Source of the DNA: Lachnospiraceae bacterium
GTDB lineage: Bacteria; Bacillota; Clostridia; Lachnospirales; Lachnospiraceae
DNA: 40,485 bases
Reading direction: 5' to 3'
Assembly (NCBI GenBank): GCA_015258065.1
Contig: JABZIZ010000020.1
Location: 1-40,485, forward strand
The notes beneath the pieces were generated by a model. It saw only the letters and a program-made list of their open reading frames with translations, had not been told where the DNA came from and ran no database searches. The translations under genes and the position numbers were made by a program. Numbering within the stretch: the first letter of the stretch is position 1; every line of letters begins with the position of its first letter. Below, piece after piece: positions 8,451 through 16,335 of this stretch.

Positions 8451-9185
8451 TTATATCAGCTGCAACCAGTTGCTCTCGGGTTTGGCAATCAGTCTGGCGT
8501 TGCTGTATGCCATTTCCAGCGTCAGACAGGTATGCCCCTGATAGAAGGTACCGCTCGGGTCTTTGCTGACCACCAGAGCGGTGTCCGGTATCTCCTGATC
8601 GAGCAGACAGAGTGGCAGTAACAATTGAATCGTCTTGTTATAGTATTGCGGGATGGCGATTCTGTAATTGGCCGATACCTTCTTTTTCATCATATCCAGC
8701 GCCCCGTTGAAGAGCGGAATCAGGTTCTTTGCGTTCTGCACCTCCAGAGGCAGACGCTCTAAATTTTTGCTATCTTCCAGAATATGCGAATACTGCACTT
8801 TGATCCTGCAATTCGCATCGAAGATGAGCAGCCCCGGGTCTGAAAAGTAATTCGCCCTCTCCGGCAGTTCATCAATCCCCTTCCGTCCCAGATCATACTC
8901 GGTCAAAAAAGCTTTTAAATAAAACGGCTGTGAACCGTTCGCAATATTCGGCTCCAGATAGGCATAAATCAGCTCATAATTTTTGGTAAAAAGACCGGTG
9001 TTAAAGAGGCCGTCGTTTTCCCTTTGTATGATTTTGTCCTCTTCCACCAGCTTTTCATAGGTGTGAGTTAAATAATTCTTTAAAATCCCGAAGCTCCCCC
9101 GATCTGCCAGTTCCCACCTCTCCGGAGACATCTCGGCCAGTTCTCCATAACGTTTATTGATGTCTCCCAGATAAACGTCCATCAT
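8451..9185 (-). CDS. DUF3825 domain protein
   Basis: 244 residues. Two consecutive ATG codons (9185 and 9182) follow AGGAGA, and the first is used here. The sequence matches the DUF3825 pattern: an N-terminal SFGILKNYLTHTYEKL region, central NTGLFTKNYELIYAYLEPN and SDPGLLIFDAN blocks, and a C-terminal LVVSKDPSGTFYQGHTCLTLEMAYSNARLIAKP. In other proteins this domain accompanies RNA-binding or OST-HTH-type modules, but here it stands alone. It is convergent with the upstream YitT gene and divergent from the next one. The function is unknown. Confidence 0.75.
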   Translation of the reverse strand: MMDVYLGDINKRYGELAEMSPERWELADRGSFGILKNYLTHTYEKLVEEDKIIQRENDGLFNTGLFTKNYELIYAYLEPNIANGSQPFYLKAFLTEYDLGRKGIDELPERANYFSDPGLLIFDANCRIKVQYSHILEDSKNLERLPLEVQNAKNLIPLFNGALDMMKKKVSANYRIAIPQYYNKTIQLLLPLCLLDQEIPDTALVVSKDPSGTFYQGHTCLTLEMAYSNARLIAKPESNWLQLI

Positions 9186-9305
9186 CAAATCTCCTGTTAA
9201 GTCACACATCTCTATACCCCTCTTTCTTTTTTAAAATCTCCGAGTTGAATCATGGATCTTTTTATTCCTGACATTTCCGAAAATCATCGTTCTCCTCTTT
9301 TTTGC

Positions 9306-9334
9306 TTGCTTCCGACGAAAAATCATCATAAAAT
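9306..9334 (+). promoter_or_regulatory. candidate promoter for the second YitT gene
   Basis: TTGCTT (9306-9311) and TAAAAT (9329-9334) are separated by 17 bases and lie about 55 bases before the ATG at 9392. The match is moderate. Confidence 0.45.
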
Positions 9335-9391
9335 AGAAAGAATATTGTAAAAAATCAACTTCCCACTGATCGCTAAAAGAAGGAACCGGAT

Positions 9392-10285
9392 ATGATCTCC
9401 TTTTTCCAAAAACGAAATCCCAAACGATTTTTTCTGAAAACCGCTCTCTACCTCTGCGGGATTATGGCAGATGCCTTCGGCATGGCGGTATTCCTGCTGC
9501 CGATGAAGTTTATTGTTGCCGGTGCCACCGGCATGGGAAGGGTGTTGGCCTTCCTCTCTCACGGCGGTCTGGATGTCAATATTGCCGTTACGCTGGTCAG
9601 TATCTTTTTGTTTCTGCTGGCCTTCTTCTTTATGGGAAAACGTTATGCAATGACCATCATTGTCGGCACCTTCGCCTTCCCTGCCTTTTTAACCTTTTTC
9701 TCTCAGCTTCCCTGTTTGCAGCAAATGACGGACAATCCTCTGCTTGCCATGGTCTGTGGTTCCATGTCCTCCGGCCTCGGTGTCGCCATGGTAATTCGGG
9801 CTGGCGGGTCTACCGGCGGTGCGGATGTCATCCCGGTGATCCTCCATTCCAAGAAGCGACTGCCGATTGCACCGGTCATGTACGGTCTGGACTGTCTCAT
9901 CATGCTCTTGCAGATTCCCTTCGCCACCAAAGAGCAGATTTTGCTCGGTATTCTCGCCGAACTGGTCTGTGTGGTCTCGATGGACAAGGCGCTGGGCTTT
10001 GCTACCGGTGAAGTACAGTTCATGATCTTTTCCAGAAAATGGCAGGAGATTCGGAAGGCCATTCTGAATCTGGATCTCGGAGCCACCCTGATTCAGGGTG
10101 AGGGTGGCATGACGGGAGAGGAAATGCAGATCGTCCTCTGCGTGGCCTCTACCAGAAGGATGAACGAGATTCGTGAGGCAATTCAGGATGTGGATCCCGT
10201 TGCCTTCTTTACCACCAGCAGCGTAAGAGAGGTCAACGGTCGCGGCTTCTCCCTGTCCAGGAAGTATCTCGATCTGCCGTCTTAA
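9392..10285 (+). CDS. YitT family membrane protein with C-terminal DUF2179
   Basis: 297 residues, started at the ATG behind AAGGAACCGGAT. The N-terminal spans (FFLKTALYLCGIMADAFGMAVFLLP) carry KFIVAGATGMGRVL and RAGGSTGGADVIPVIL, matching the two glycine-rich YitT signatures. The C-terminus (GATLIQGEGGMTGEEMQIVLCVASTRRMNEIREAI) is DUF2179. It is clearly paralogous in layout to the 7565 gene but well diverged, so a recent duplication is unlikely. It appears to be a single-gene unit with its own promoter. Confidence 0.9.
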   Translation: MISFFQKRNPKRFFLKTALYLCGIMADAFGMAVFLLPMKFIVAGATGMGRVLAFLSHGGLDVNIAVTLVSIFLFLLAFFFMGKRYAMTIIVGTFAFPAFLTFFSQLPCLQQMTDNPLLAMVCGSMSSGLGVAMVIRAGGSTGGADVIPVILHSKKRLPIAPVMYGLDCLIMLLQIPFATKEQILLGILAELVCVVSMDKALGFATGEVQFMIFSRKWQEIRKAILNLDLGATLIQGEGGMTGEEMQIVLCVASTRRMNEIREAIQDVDPVAFFTTSSVREVNGRGFSLSRKYLDLPS

Positions 10286-10350
10286 ACTTTTCCTTTCAAA
10301 AGAAGATTCCGCCTCTCATTGGGGATCCCTGGCGGTGCCGATCGGAAGCG

Positions 10351-10456
10351 CATTGCTGTGGCTCTAACCGTGACAATTCTAAGCCCATTGCTATGGCTCT
10401 AGCCGGGAAGGACCGAAGCTCATCAGGTTCCCAGCTGTGCCGGGCCGAAGCTCATC
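10351..10456. repeat. decayed short tandem duplications at the 3' end of the cytidine deaminase gene
   Basis: Two overlapping repeat pairs are visible. A 20-bp unit at 10351-10370 and 10386-10405 has period 35. A 12-bp core, ccgaagctcatc, occurs at 10413-10424 and 10445-10456 with period 32. Read on the minus strand, the second pair repeats the coding sequence for the C-terminal MSFGP tail of the deaminase just past its stop. Confidence 0.7.
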
Positions 10457-10854
10457 GGCAACAATTCTTTCAACAAAAAAATATCCTTTCCTTCTTTCGA
10501 ATTCTCTAAGATGATCCGGAAGCTTTCTGGATCGCAGAATTCCCGCATGAACTGGCGACAGATACCGCAGGGCGGGCAGGGAAGGGAGGTCTGCTCCTCC
10601 TTTTTTCCGCCAACGATCGCAATCGCCAGGAACTCTTTTTCTCCCTCGGAAACCGCACGGACAAAGGCGCTTCTCTCCGCACAGATGCCGGCACCGAAGG
10701 ACGCATTTTCCACATTGCAACCTGTGTAAATCTTACCGTCCGCCCCCAGAAGGGCGGCTCCCACGAGGAAGCCCGAATACGGCGCATAAGCCTTCTGCCG
10801 TACCTTTCTGGCCTCTCCAATGAGCACCTCCGCATTGATTCGATTCTCTGCCAA
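10423..10854 (-). CDS. cdd: Cytidine deaminase
   Basis: 143 residues from a TTG start at 10854 with GAGGGG six bases upstream. The open frame continues to 10935, but those extra 27 residues are not deaminase-like. Zinc and catalytic residues are plain: C58-A-E60 in GAGICAERSAF, and PCGIC with C96 and C99. NVENASFG is the substrate-binding signature. The enzyme hydrolyses cytidine or deoxycytidine to uridine in pyrimidine salvage. It is probably last in the minus-strand operon with rsmE upstream, across a gap of about 100 bases. The C-terminal tail lies in a tandem duplication. Confidence 0.9.
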   Translation of the reverse strand: MAENRINAEVLIGEARKVRQKAYAPYSGFLVGAALLGADGKIYTGCNVENASFGAGICAERSAFVRAVSEGEKEFLAIAIVGGKKEEQTSLPCPPCGICRQFMREFCDPESFRIILENSKEGKDIFLLKELLPMSFGPAQLGT

Positions 10855-10955
10855 AACACACCCCTCTTCCTGCCTGCTGTCCCGGAACAAACGTCCGGAC
10901 GCCGGAATCTCCAAAAAGTCCTCGCCACATCGCATCCCAGGACTGTAGCAGGTCT

Positions 10956-11702
10956 CTACTCCAGCTGATACATCAACCAGGACAAAAGCGTAAAGCCCGC
11001 CGTTTCCGTACGCAGAATCCGTCTTCCCATGGTGATTGGCTGCGCTCCTGCTGCAACCGCGGCGGCAACCTCTTCTTCCGCAAATCCGCCTTCCGGTCCG
11101 ATAAAGACCGAGAGATTCTGTCCTTTTTCGAGCTGTCCGATGATCTTTCTCGTCTGGTCCATGCCTTCCGCCAGTTCATACGGCAGGAGAATTCTGTCGC
11201 TGTTTGCCTCTGCGTAGTGCAGCGCTTCCTTCATGGTCATCGGCGTCTGCACCCCGGGAATGATCCCTCGTCTGGCCTGACCTGCCGCCGCTTCCGCTAT
11301 CGCTTGCAAGCGTTTCAGGCGTGAGGCGGTTTTTTTCTCATCCCATTTTGCCACGCAACGGCGCATTTTGACCGGAATCACTTCAAAAGCACCTAACTCC
11401 ACCGCTTTCTGCACAATGAGTTCCATCTTGTCTCCCTTGGGGATCCCCTGAAAGAGGTAGATCTTCGATGAAAGCTCCAGCCCCTCCTCTTTCACAAAAC
11501 GAAGGGTACACAGGACTTCTTCCGCCGTGATTGCTTCGATCCCGTAACGATATTCCGCCGGGTCTTCCGGAAAGCTGACCGAAATCTCGTCTCCTTCCCG
11601 CATCCGCAGCACGTGCACGATATGATGGTAGTTGTCGCCGCGAATCTCCAGTCTGCGTCTATTCTCTGACGACCAGGCGTCATCCGCAAAGAGGTGATGC
11701 AT
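10956..11702 (-). CDS. rsmE: 16S rRNA m3U1498 methyltransferase RsmE
   Basis: 248 residues. The start MHHLFADDA at 11702 is chosen for its AAGGAG site; the open frame runs further upstream into the neighbouring gene. An N-terminal PUA-like region (NYHHIVHVLRMREGDEI) precedes a SPOUT methyltransferase domain with the knot motifs IGPEGGFAEEEV and LGRRILRTETA-like MGRRILRTETAGF. It methylates U1498 of 16S rRNA in the assembled 30S subunit. The start overlaps the end of the gamma-carbonic-anhydrase-like gene by 23 bases. The prmA-rsmE association is common in Firmicutes. Confidence 0.95.
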   Translation of the reverse strand: MHHLFADDAWSSENRRRLEIRGDNYHHIVHVLRMREGDEISVSFPEDPAEYRYGIEAITAEEVLCTLRFVKEEGLELSSKIYLFQGIPKGDKMELIVQKAVELGAFEVIPVKMRRCVAKWDEKKTASRLKRLQAIAEAAAGQARRGIIPGVQTPMTMKEALHYAEANSDRILLPYELAEGMDQTRKIIGQLEKGQNLSVFIGPEGGFAEEEVAAAVAAGAQPITMGRRILRTETAGFTLLSWLMYQLE

Positions 11703-12213
11703 CCTGACTCCTTTCCGCCTCCTTATACTGTTTGGCATGACGGACATAGAGCGCCGCATCCTTGCGGATGGTTTCTTTTTCCTCCGCAGTCAAAGCCCGG
11801 ATCACCTTGCCGGGTCTTCCGTAAACGAGACTTCCTGCGGGGATGATCGTATTCTGCGTAATCAGACTGCCCGCACCGATGATGCAGTCGCTTCCGACCC
11901 GCGCTCCATTCATCAGAATCGACCCCATCCCGATCAGGCAGCGATCCCCAATCGTACACCCATGAATGATACAGGAATGCCCGACCGTCACCTCCTCTCC
12001 GATCGATACCGCAAAACCGTCGTCCACATGGACGACCGCATTGTCCTGGATGTTCGTTCTGGCGCCGATTCGAATCGGGTAATCGGCGCGGATGGTGGCA
12101 TGAAACCAGACACTGCTCTGCTCTCCGATCTCCACATCTCCGCAGATTACCGCTCCGGGTGCCAGATAGGCACTGGAATCTATTTTTTTCTCATGCATCT
12201 GACGATCGTTCAT
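11680..12213 (-). CDS. Gamma-carbonic-anhydrase-like / left-handed beta-helix protein
   Basis: 177 residues with AAGGAGG before the ATG. Hexapeptide repeats run through residues 15-150 (GAVICGDVEIGEQSSVWFHATIRAD, RTNIQDNAVVHVD). The family's zinc histidines are placed as in gamma-CA-like proteins: H57 in NAVVHVD, H78 in TVGHSCIIHG and H83. The Cam/YrdA/PaaY-type family includes true carbonic anhydrases and acyl-CoA hydrolase-related members, so enzymatic activity is not certain. It is translationally coupled to prmA upstream (four-base overlap) and overlaps rsmE downstream. Confidence 0.85.
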   Translation of the reverse strand: MNDRQMHEKKIDSSAYLAPGAVICGDVEIGEQSSVWFHATIRADYPIRIGARTNIQDNAVVHVDDGFAVSIGEEVTVGHSCIIHGCTIGDRCLIGMGSILMNGARVGSDCIIGAGSLITQNTIIPAGSLVYGRPGKVIRALTAEEKETIRKDAALYVRHAKQYKEAERSQDASPLCG

Positions 12214-13307
12214 GCTCCCTCCTTTGCGTTACCTTTTCTGGAGACCACCGTACACCACTCTCCCTGTGTCCGGGTTTCGATCACGGTAAGCCCCGCCTCT
12301 TCATGGCATCTCTTTAATTCCTCCATCCGCTCCGTCAGAATCCCCGACGTAATATAAATGCCGCCGTCCTTCAGATACGGGGGTATTTCCGGGGTGAGCG
12401 GCACGAGAACCACCGGCAGGATATTCGCAACCACAAGGTCGTAACACTGTGTTCCCACCGCGTCCTGTACGACAGGATCCCCAATCACATTCCCGAGGAC
12501 AAGACGAAAGGATGCGCCCTCTCTTACCTGCTCTTCCAGGTGAAACCTCTTTTTTTCTCTGCTACTCCTATAATCCCTGAGATCCGGCGGGGGAAAGCCG
12601 TTATTTACAAGATTCTGTCTGACCGCCTCCGCACAGAACGGATCCAGATCCGTTCCCGTCACCTTTCGGGCGCCAAACATCAGCGCCAGAATGCCCAGCA
12701 CGCCGCTCCCTGTACCAACGTCTAAGAGACGGTCTCCCTTTTTCAGATACTCCCGGATCATCCGCTGGGCAAGCTGTGTCGTTTCATGCGCACCGGTTCC
12801 GAAGGCGGTTCCGGGATCCATGTGCAGGATGTATTTGGCTCCTGCCATGTCCTCTTTCCGCAATTTCTCCCACGAAGGAATGACCAGAATATCTCCGTCC
12901 AGATAAAAATGATGAAAATACTGCTTCCAGTTGTTCATCCAATCGATATCTTCCGTTAAGGAAAGAGAGAGCGTTCCATCCCCGATATCGCCCCCTTCCC
13001 GCAAAGTAGACAGCACCGCCTGTATTTCCTCCTGCAGCTTTTCCGGCGATCTCGTGACTTCTCTTCCGTCCGGAAGCGTCACTTTGAGGTTGTTGCGCTC
13101 ATCCGCTTCTGCAAAAAAACTGACATAGGCAATTCCGTCATCGACAGGATCCTCGATGTCGAAGGTATAAATCTGCTCCTTTTCCGCCGCCGTTAGCGGT
13201 ACCTTGTCTTCAATCTGCGCACCTGTCAGTCCGATCTCCATCATCGCCGCGATCATCCGATCTTCCGATGCCGGATTGGTGCGGATTCGAAAACGCATCC
13301 ATTTCAT
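12210..13307 (-). CDS. prmA: Ribosomal protein L11 methyltransferase
   Basis: 365 residues, longer than the roughly 290-320 usual for PrmA. The PrmA N-terminal domain ends with IDWMNNWKQYFHHF, and MDPGTAFGTGAHETT (about 163-177), LLDVGTGSGVLGI (194-206) and DLVVANIL (290-297) are the AdoMet and substrate motifs. Extra length sits mainly at about 240-288, between the AdoMet aspartate strand and the VANIL motif. The enzyme trimethylates ribosomal protein L11. It lies 13 bases after the nitroreductase gene and four-base overlaps the next gene, so it is clearly part of an operon. Confidence 0.95.
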   Translation of the reverse strand: MKWMRFRIRTNPASEDRMIAAMMEIGLTGAQIEDKVPLTAAEKEQIYTFDIEDPVDDGIAYVSFFAEADERNNLKVTLPDGREVTRSPEKLQEEIQAVLSTLREGGDIGDGTLSLSLTEDIDWMNNWKQYFHHFYLDGDILVIPSWEKLRKEDMAGAKYILHMDPGTAFGTGAHETTQLAQRMIREYLKKGDRLLDVGTGSGVLGILALMFGARKVTGTDLDPFCAEAVRQNLVNNGFPPPDLRDYRSSREKKRFHLEEQVREGASFRLVLGNVIGDPVVQDAVGTQCYDLVVANILPVVLVPLTPEIPPYLKDGGIYITSGILTERMEELKRCHEEAGLTVIETRTQGEWCTVVSRKGNAKEGA

Positions 13308-13320
13308 TTTTATGATCTCC

Positions 13321-13860
13321 TTACACCGTTGTCATCAGCTCGTCCACGGTTTTTCTGGGAGGCATTTTCCCTTCCGCCTCCGGATAGCCCATCGCGATAA
13401 AGGCAGTCACGCGCTTTCCTTCCGGAAGATGCAGCACCTTACCCGCTTCCCCGTCGTCCACGTAGCCCATGATCACTGTACCGATCCCCTTCTCTCTGGC
13501 TGCCAGACAGAAGGTTTGTGCGGCAATCCCCGCATCAAACATTTCCCACTCGTCTTTTCTGGGGGTCCCGAAGCTTCCGTCCTCCTCGCAGCCACTCTTG
13601 CCTTTCTCGGTGACGACGGCACAAAGCACCTTGCAGCGGCCGATCGTCTTCGTATTGTAGGCAAAGCCGCAGACACATTCCGACAAACGCGCCTTCTTTT
13701 CCTCATCCCGTACAAAGACGTATGACACGCACTGCGTGTTTTTCCAGGACGGCGCATAGGAGGCGAGCCTCACAATCTCCCTTAAATCCTCTTCCGCAAT
13801 TTCTTTATCCGTGTACTTTCTGACGCTTCTCCTTGTCGTAACGACTTCCTGAAATTCCAT
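13321..13860 (-). CDS. Nitroreductase family protein
   Basis: 179 residues. The N-terminal EVVTTRRSVRKYTDKEIAEE is the FMN-phosphate-binding RRSxRxY signature, and APSWKNTQ and EKGIGTVIMGY fit the nitroreductase fold. Such enzymes use FMN and NAD(P)H to reduce nitro compounds, quinones or unknown natural substrates. It is the first gene of a five-gene operon with translation and salvage genes, and a TATAAT-type -10 lies about 55 bases upstream. The substrate is not inferable. Confidence 0.9.
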   Translation of the reverse strand: MEFQEVVTTRRSVRKYTDKEIAEEDLREIVRLASYAPSWKNTQCVSYVFVRDEEKKARLSECVCGFAYNTKTIGRCKVLCAVVTEKGKSGCEEDGSFGTPRKDEWEMFDAGIAAQTFCLAAREKGIGTVIMGYVDDGEAGKVLHLPEGKRVTAFIAMGYPEAEGKMPPRKTVDELMTTV

Positions 13861-13913
13861 GGCTTCCCTCTCTTTCCTGTCCTTTGTATCGTTTCCGGGT
13901 ACTGTATCTTATT

Positions 13914-13921
13914 ATTATATC
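13914..13921 (-). promoter_or_regulatory. extended -10 element upstream of the nitroreductase-prmA operon
   Basis: On the minus strand TGATATAAT is seen, a TATAAT box with a TGN extension. No good -35 is present 17 bases upstream (AAACAT). Confidence 0.45.
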
Positions 13922-13949
13922 AATGCTTGCAGACGGATGTTTTCTGTCC

Positions 13950-14888
13950 TTATTCCTCCAGCGCTAGGCTTTTAGAGACAAAAAGACGAAATCCCATTTT
14001 TTTGCAATAAGAATCCGCCTCCTTTTCCAACTCGGAATTCCTCGTATATTCTATCAAAAGCACCGCCAGATTTGCCTTCTTACAGGCCTGCAAATAGGTT
14101 AAATAATCGTCCCGCACCTCTTTGTCCTGCCTGCCGAATTGATTCTTCTTATAATCTTTGATGCAGGAAAAGACCGATTCCTGGCAGATAGCGCGAAGCA
14201 GATTCTCCTTATGATCCGCGATCAGTTTTTTGACAAAGAGATCTCCCCCGTTGACGATCACCGGCAGATGGTAGTCCCCCAGTCCTTCCAGGATTCGCAC
14301 CAGCCCTTCGTAGGTTTGCGGCGTCTCCTCCTGCGCATATACGTCCGTATTATCCAGAAAAAAACCGTCCGCCCCCTTCTGTACCAGATCGATTGCCAGC
14401 TCCTTCACCAGAAAATCCTGCCAGGAAATATTTGAGACATCGACCCAGTATTCCTCCTCCCAGTTTTCATAGGGAGCCCTGGCCAGCTTGTGAAAGCGGG
14501 CAAAATAGGATCGATACGTTTCCAGGGAACCGACATCGAGGTAAGAATAAATCTTCTTCACCCCCGCAAGGTGCAGAGCGCTTACCTGCTCCTTTGAGAA
14601 ATTCTGTAAATCCAGAATCAGCGTCTGGTAGACGTCGTCCTGTTCCACCCTTCCAAGGACGTTCTCCGGGGAGGCGCCGAGAAGTACGGCCGTATTCCCC
14701 GGGAAGATGCGCTGCCGGCTTTCGTCCCCTCTGCACCCTCCCGGCAAAAGAAGAATGCTTAGCAGAAGGCACAGGGTAAGGAACGAAACTGCTCTGCGCC
14801 CGCCTTCTGCGGGAGAACGGAATCTCCCTCTGCGTTTTTCCCTACGATTTCGTCCTCGCAATAAACTTGCCCTGCCAGTGCCTTCCAT
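13950..14888 (-). CDS. Putative GH114-type (TM1410-like) endo-alpha-1,4-polygalactosaminidase lipoprotein
   Basis: 312 residues from the ATG at 14888, placed behind AAGGGAAGGG just after the glycosyltransferase stop. A basic N-terminus (about 32 residues) precedes a hydrophobic helix SFLTLCLLLSILLLPGGC, suggesting a secreted protein and possibly a lipoprotein at C52, though the lipobox has proline at -3. The body is a TIM-barrel-like domain: LILDLQNFSKEQVSAL, KKIYSYLDVGSLETYRSYF, WVDVSNISWQDFLV and GADGFFLDNTDVY match the GH114/TM1410 family. Members cut galactosaminoglycan-type exopolysaccharide. The adjacent glycosyltransferase fits a role in a surface or secreted polymer. The start region lies in a 54-bp tandem duplication. 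Confidence 0.75.
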   Translation of the reverse strand: MEGTGRASLLRGRNRREKRRGRFRSPAEGGRRAVSFLTLCLLLSILLLPGGCRGDESRQRIFPGNTAVLLGASPENVLGRVEQDDVYQTLILDLQNFSKEQVSALHLAGVKKIYSYLDVGSLETYRSYFARFHKLARAPYENWEEEYWVDVSNISWQDFLVKELAIDLVQKGADGFFLDNTDVYAQEETPQTYEGLVRILEGLGDYHLPVIVNGGDLFVKKLIADHKENLLRAICQESVFSCIKDYKKNQFGRQDKEVRDDYLTYLQACKKANLAVLLIEYTRNSELEKEADSYCKKMGFRLFVSKSLALEE

Positions 14889-14950
14889 GACAAGCCCTTC
14901 CCTTAACCCTCGCAAAGAACTTTCTCCGCCAGTGCTTTCCATGACAAACC
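14854..14950. repeat. 54-bp period tandem duplication across the glycosyltransferase/GH114 gene junction
   Basis: Two 43-bp copies, at 14854-14896 and 14908-14950, match at about four-fifths of positions. The right-hand copy encodes the last residues of the glycosyltransferase. The left-hand copy holds the ribosome-proximal region and first codons of the GH114 gene, including its ATG. Confidence 0.8.
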
Positions 14951-16117
14951 CTCCACTGCACGGGGATCCGCGCTCTTTGGATCGTGAAGTGCCTTCTCCA
15001 TTTCCCCTGCCAGTCTTTCTTCAAAGAGGGGAAGCTCCTCCTTTACCGGCTCATCCGCCTGCTGCATTCCAGGCAGAGGTACATAACGAATATCGGCGCT
15101 TTTTGCGTTTGCGCCAAACCAGCTTCTGATCCCGGGCAGTTCCGAAACCACCACCTTACAGGAACAGGCAAGCGCTTCAATGACCACAAGGGGAATCGCA
15201 TCATAGAAGGAGGGGAGCACAAAGAGATCACTTTCCAGGTATCTGTCTGCAAGCTCCTCCTGCGACAGGCGCCCCGTAAAAGTTACCGGGTAAGGCGCTT
15301 CCTTTGCCATCTTCCTGATCCTTTCGTATTCCTCCAGATCCCCTGCGCCTCCCGCAAGCGTCAGCGTGAATCGTTCTCCTTTTTCTGCCAAAAGCGTCAG
15401 TGCACGCAGCAGGCTGAAGACTCCTTTTTTTTCGGAAATCTTTCCCGCAAAGATCAGTCTCTTCTCCTCACAAGAGGATGCGGATCCGCTCCGTTTGTCC
15501 TCTTTTTTTCTCATGGAAAAAATCTCCTGATTATAGCCGATGCCGATCTGTCTGATCTTTTCTTCCTCTACCCCGAAAATGCGTCTCACTTCTTCCTGTT
15601 GCGAGAGCTGCGGCACGAAAATCCGGTCCAGCCGCCTGATCTGATGGCGAATAAAATCCCTCTCCAGATCCGTTTTGACCATCTGTCTCAAATCGGTGTT
15701 ATGGCAAAAACCGTAAATCCGGTGGCGGGGAAGATGTTCTCTGACGAGGGCGGTGAGTAGATAAAGGTGGTGGCAGAGGATCAGATCAGGCGAAAAGCTT
15801 GCAACGACTTCATCCAGTGCCTGCAGGAAGGCATCTGCAAACTGCCTCCTGCTTGCTGGCGTCATGTCACGGTAACGGGAGCTTTCGTAGGGCATCTCAT
15901 CCGACATGCCAAAAATGGGAAACGGTAGCCCCGCCGTTTTGAAAGTAACCGGGCGGTAGCGAACCTCTTTCGGGAAGGGAGACGGATCTTCCTCATAGAC
16001 ACCTGCGATGACCGCCTGCTCCTGCCCCTGTAAAGAAAACTGGCGCACCAGCTCCATCAGATAGACGCCGCTTCCGGTGCTGGAAGGTTTCTGTGCCAGG
16101 ATACTTAAAATTCTCAT
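14903..16117 (-). CDS. Glycosyltransferase family 4-type protein (GT-B fold)
   Basis: 404 residues from ATG 16117, preceded by ATAAGGAGTCCC. The frame is open back into the tRNA-Sec gene, but that part is not protein coding. The N-terminal domain has PSSTGSGVYLMELVRQF and the C-terminal domain has LIFAGKISEKKGVFSLLRAL, VTFTGRLSQEELADRYLESDLFVLPSFYDAIPLVVIEALACSCKVVVSELPGI. These are the nucleotide-sugar binding motifs of GT4, with the E-x7-E pattern present as FYDAIPLVVIEAL. It probably transfers a sugar from an NDP-sugar to a surface or storage polymer. The gene begins immediately after the tRNA-Sec terminator. Confidence 0.9.
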   Translation of the reverse strand: MRILSILAQKPSSTGSGVYLMELVRQFSLQGQEQAVIAGVYEEDPSPFPKEVRYRPVTFKTAGLPFPIFGMSDEMPYESSRYRDMTPASRRQFADAFLQALDEVVASFSPDLILCHHLYLLTALVREHLPRHRIYGFCHNTDLRQMVKTDLERDFIRHQIRRLDRIFVPQLSQQEEVRRIFGVEEEKIRQIGIGYNQEIFSMRKKEDKRSGSASSCEEKRLIFAGKISEKKGVFSLLRALTLLAEKGERFTLTLAGGAGDLEEYERIRKMAKEAPYPVTFTGRLSQEELADRYLESDLFVLPSFYDAIPLVVIEALACSCKVVVSELPGIRSWFGANAKSADIRYVPLPGMQQADEPVKEELPLFEERLAGEMEKALHDPKSADPRAVEGLSWKALAEKVLCEG

Positions 16118-16129
16118 GGGACTCCTTAT

Positions 16130-16165
16130 AAAAAAGCTGTCGCATCCAGAATCTCGTGCGGCAGC
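16130..16165 (-). terminator. Rho-independent terminator of tRNA-Sec
   Basis: On the minus strand GCTGCCGCA and TGCGACAGC pair around a 12-base loop, with one mismatch, and six U residues follow. It lies 27 bases past the encoded CCA of tRNA-Sec and just before the ribosome site of the glycosyltransferase gene. Confidence 0.75.
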
Positions 16166-16191
16166 ATTTAACGGAAAACTCCGATCGTTTT

Positions 16192-16288
16192 TGGCGAGGG
16201 CGTGTGGGAATCGAACCCACCCAGGACGCGTGAACGCCCAACACAGGTTTTGAAGACCAGGAGGCACACCAGTTACCTAACCACCCCC
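16192..16288 (-). tRNA. selC: tRNA-Sec, anticodon UCA
   Basis: 97 bases including an encoded CCA, within the size range of bacterial tRNA-Sec and larger than other tRNAs. The anticodon loop reads CTTCAAA (UCA anticodon). The T arm is GTGGG TTCGATT CCCAC. A long variable arm forms from GGGCG and CGTCC. The discriminator is G, as in known tRNA-Sec. The 8-base acceptor pairs with two wobbles and a G-A apposition at the eighth position, and the anticodon stem has one U-U apposition. A TTGACA/CATAAT promoter precedes it and a terminator follows. Confidence 0.9.
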
Positions 16289-16306
16289 ATAAAAAGGGTA
16301 CAGGAA

Positions 16307-16335
16307 ATTATGTCATAATTTTCACAAGATGTCAA
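16307..16335 (-). promoter_or_regulatory. sigma-A type promoter of tRNA-Sec
   Basis: On the minus strand a perfect TTGACA (16330-16335) and CATAAT (16307-16312) are 17 bases apart. The predicted start near 16300 is about 12 bases before the mature 5' end. Confidence 0.85.

Noticed and set aside
8436..8460. Convergent terminator between the YitT and DUF3825 genes (ATATAAG ctc CTTATAT)
   Set aside because: The stem is AT-only with 7 pairs and no U-run, so support is too weak to list.
16118..16267. N-terminal extension of the glycosyltransferase through tRNA-Sec
   Set aside because: The frame is open, but the DNA encodes a folded tRNA with promoter and terminator. The ATG at 16117 has a ribosome site.
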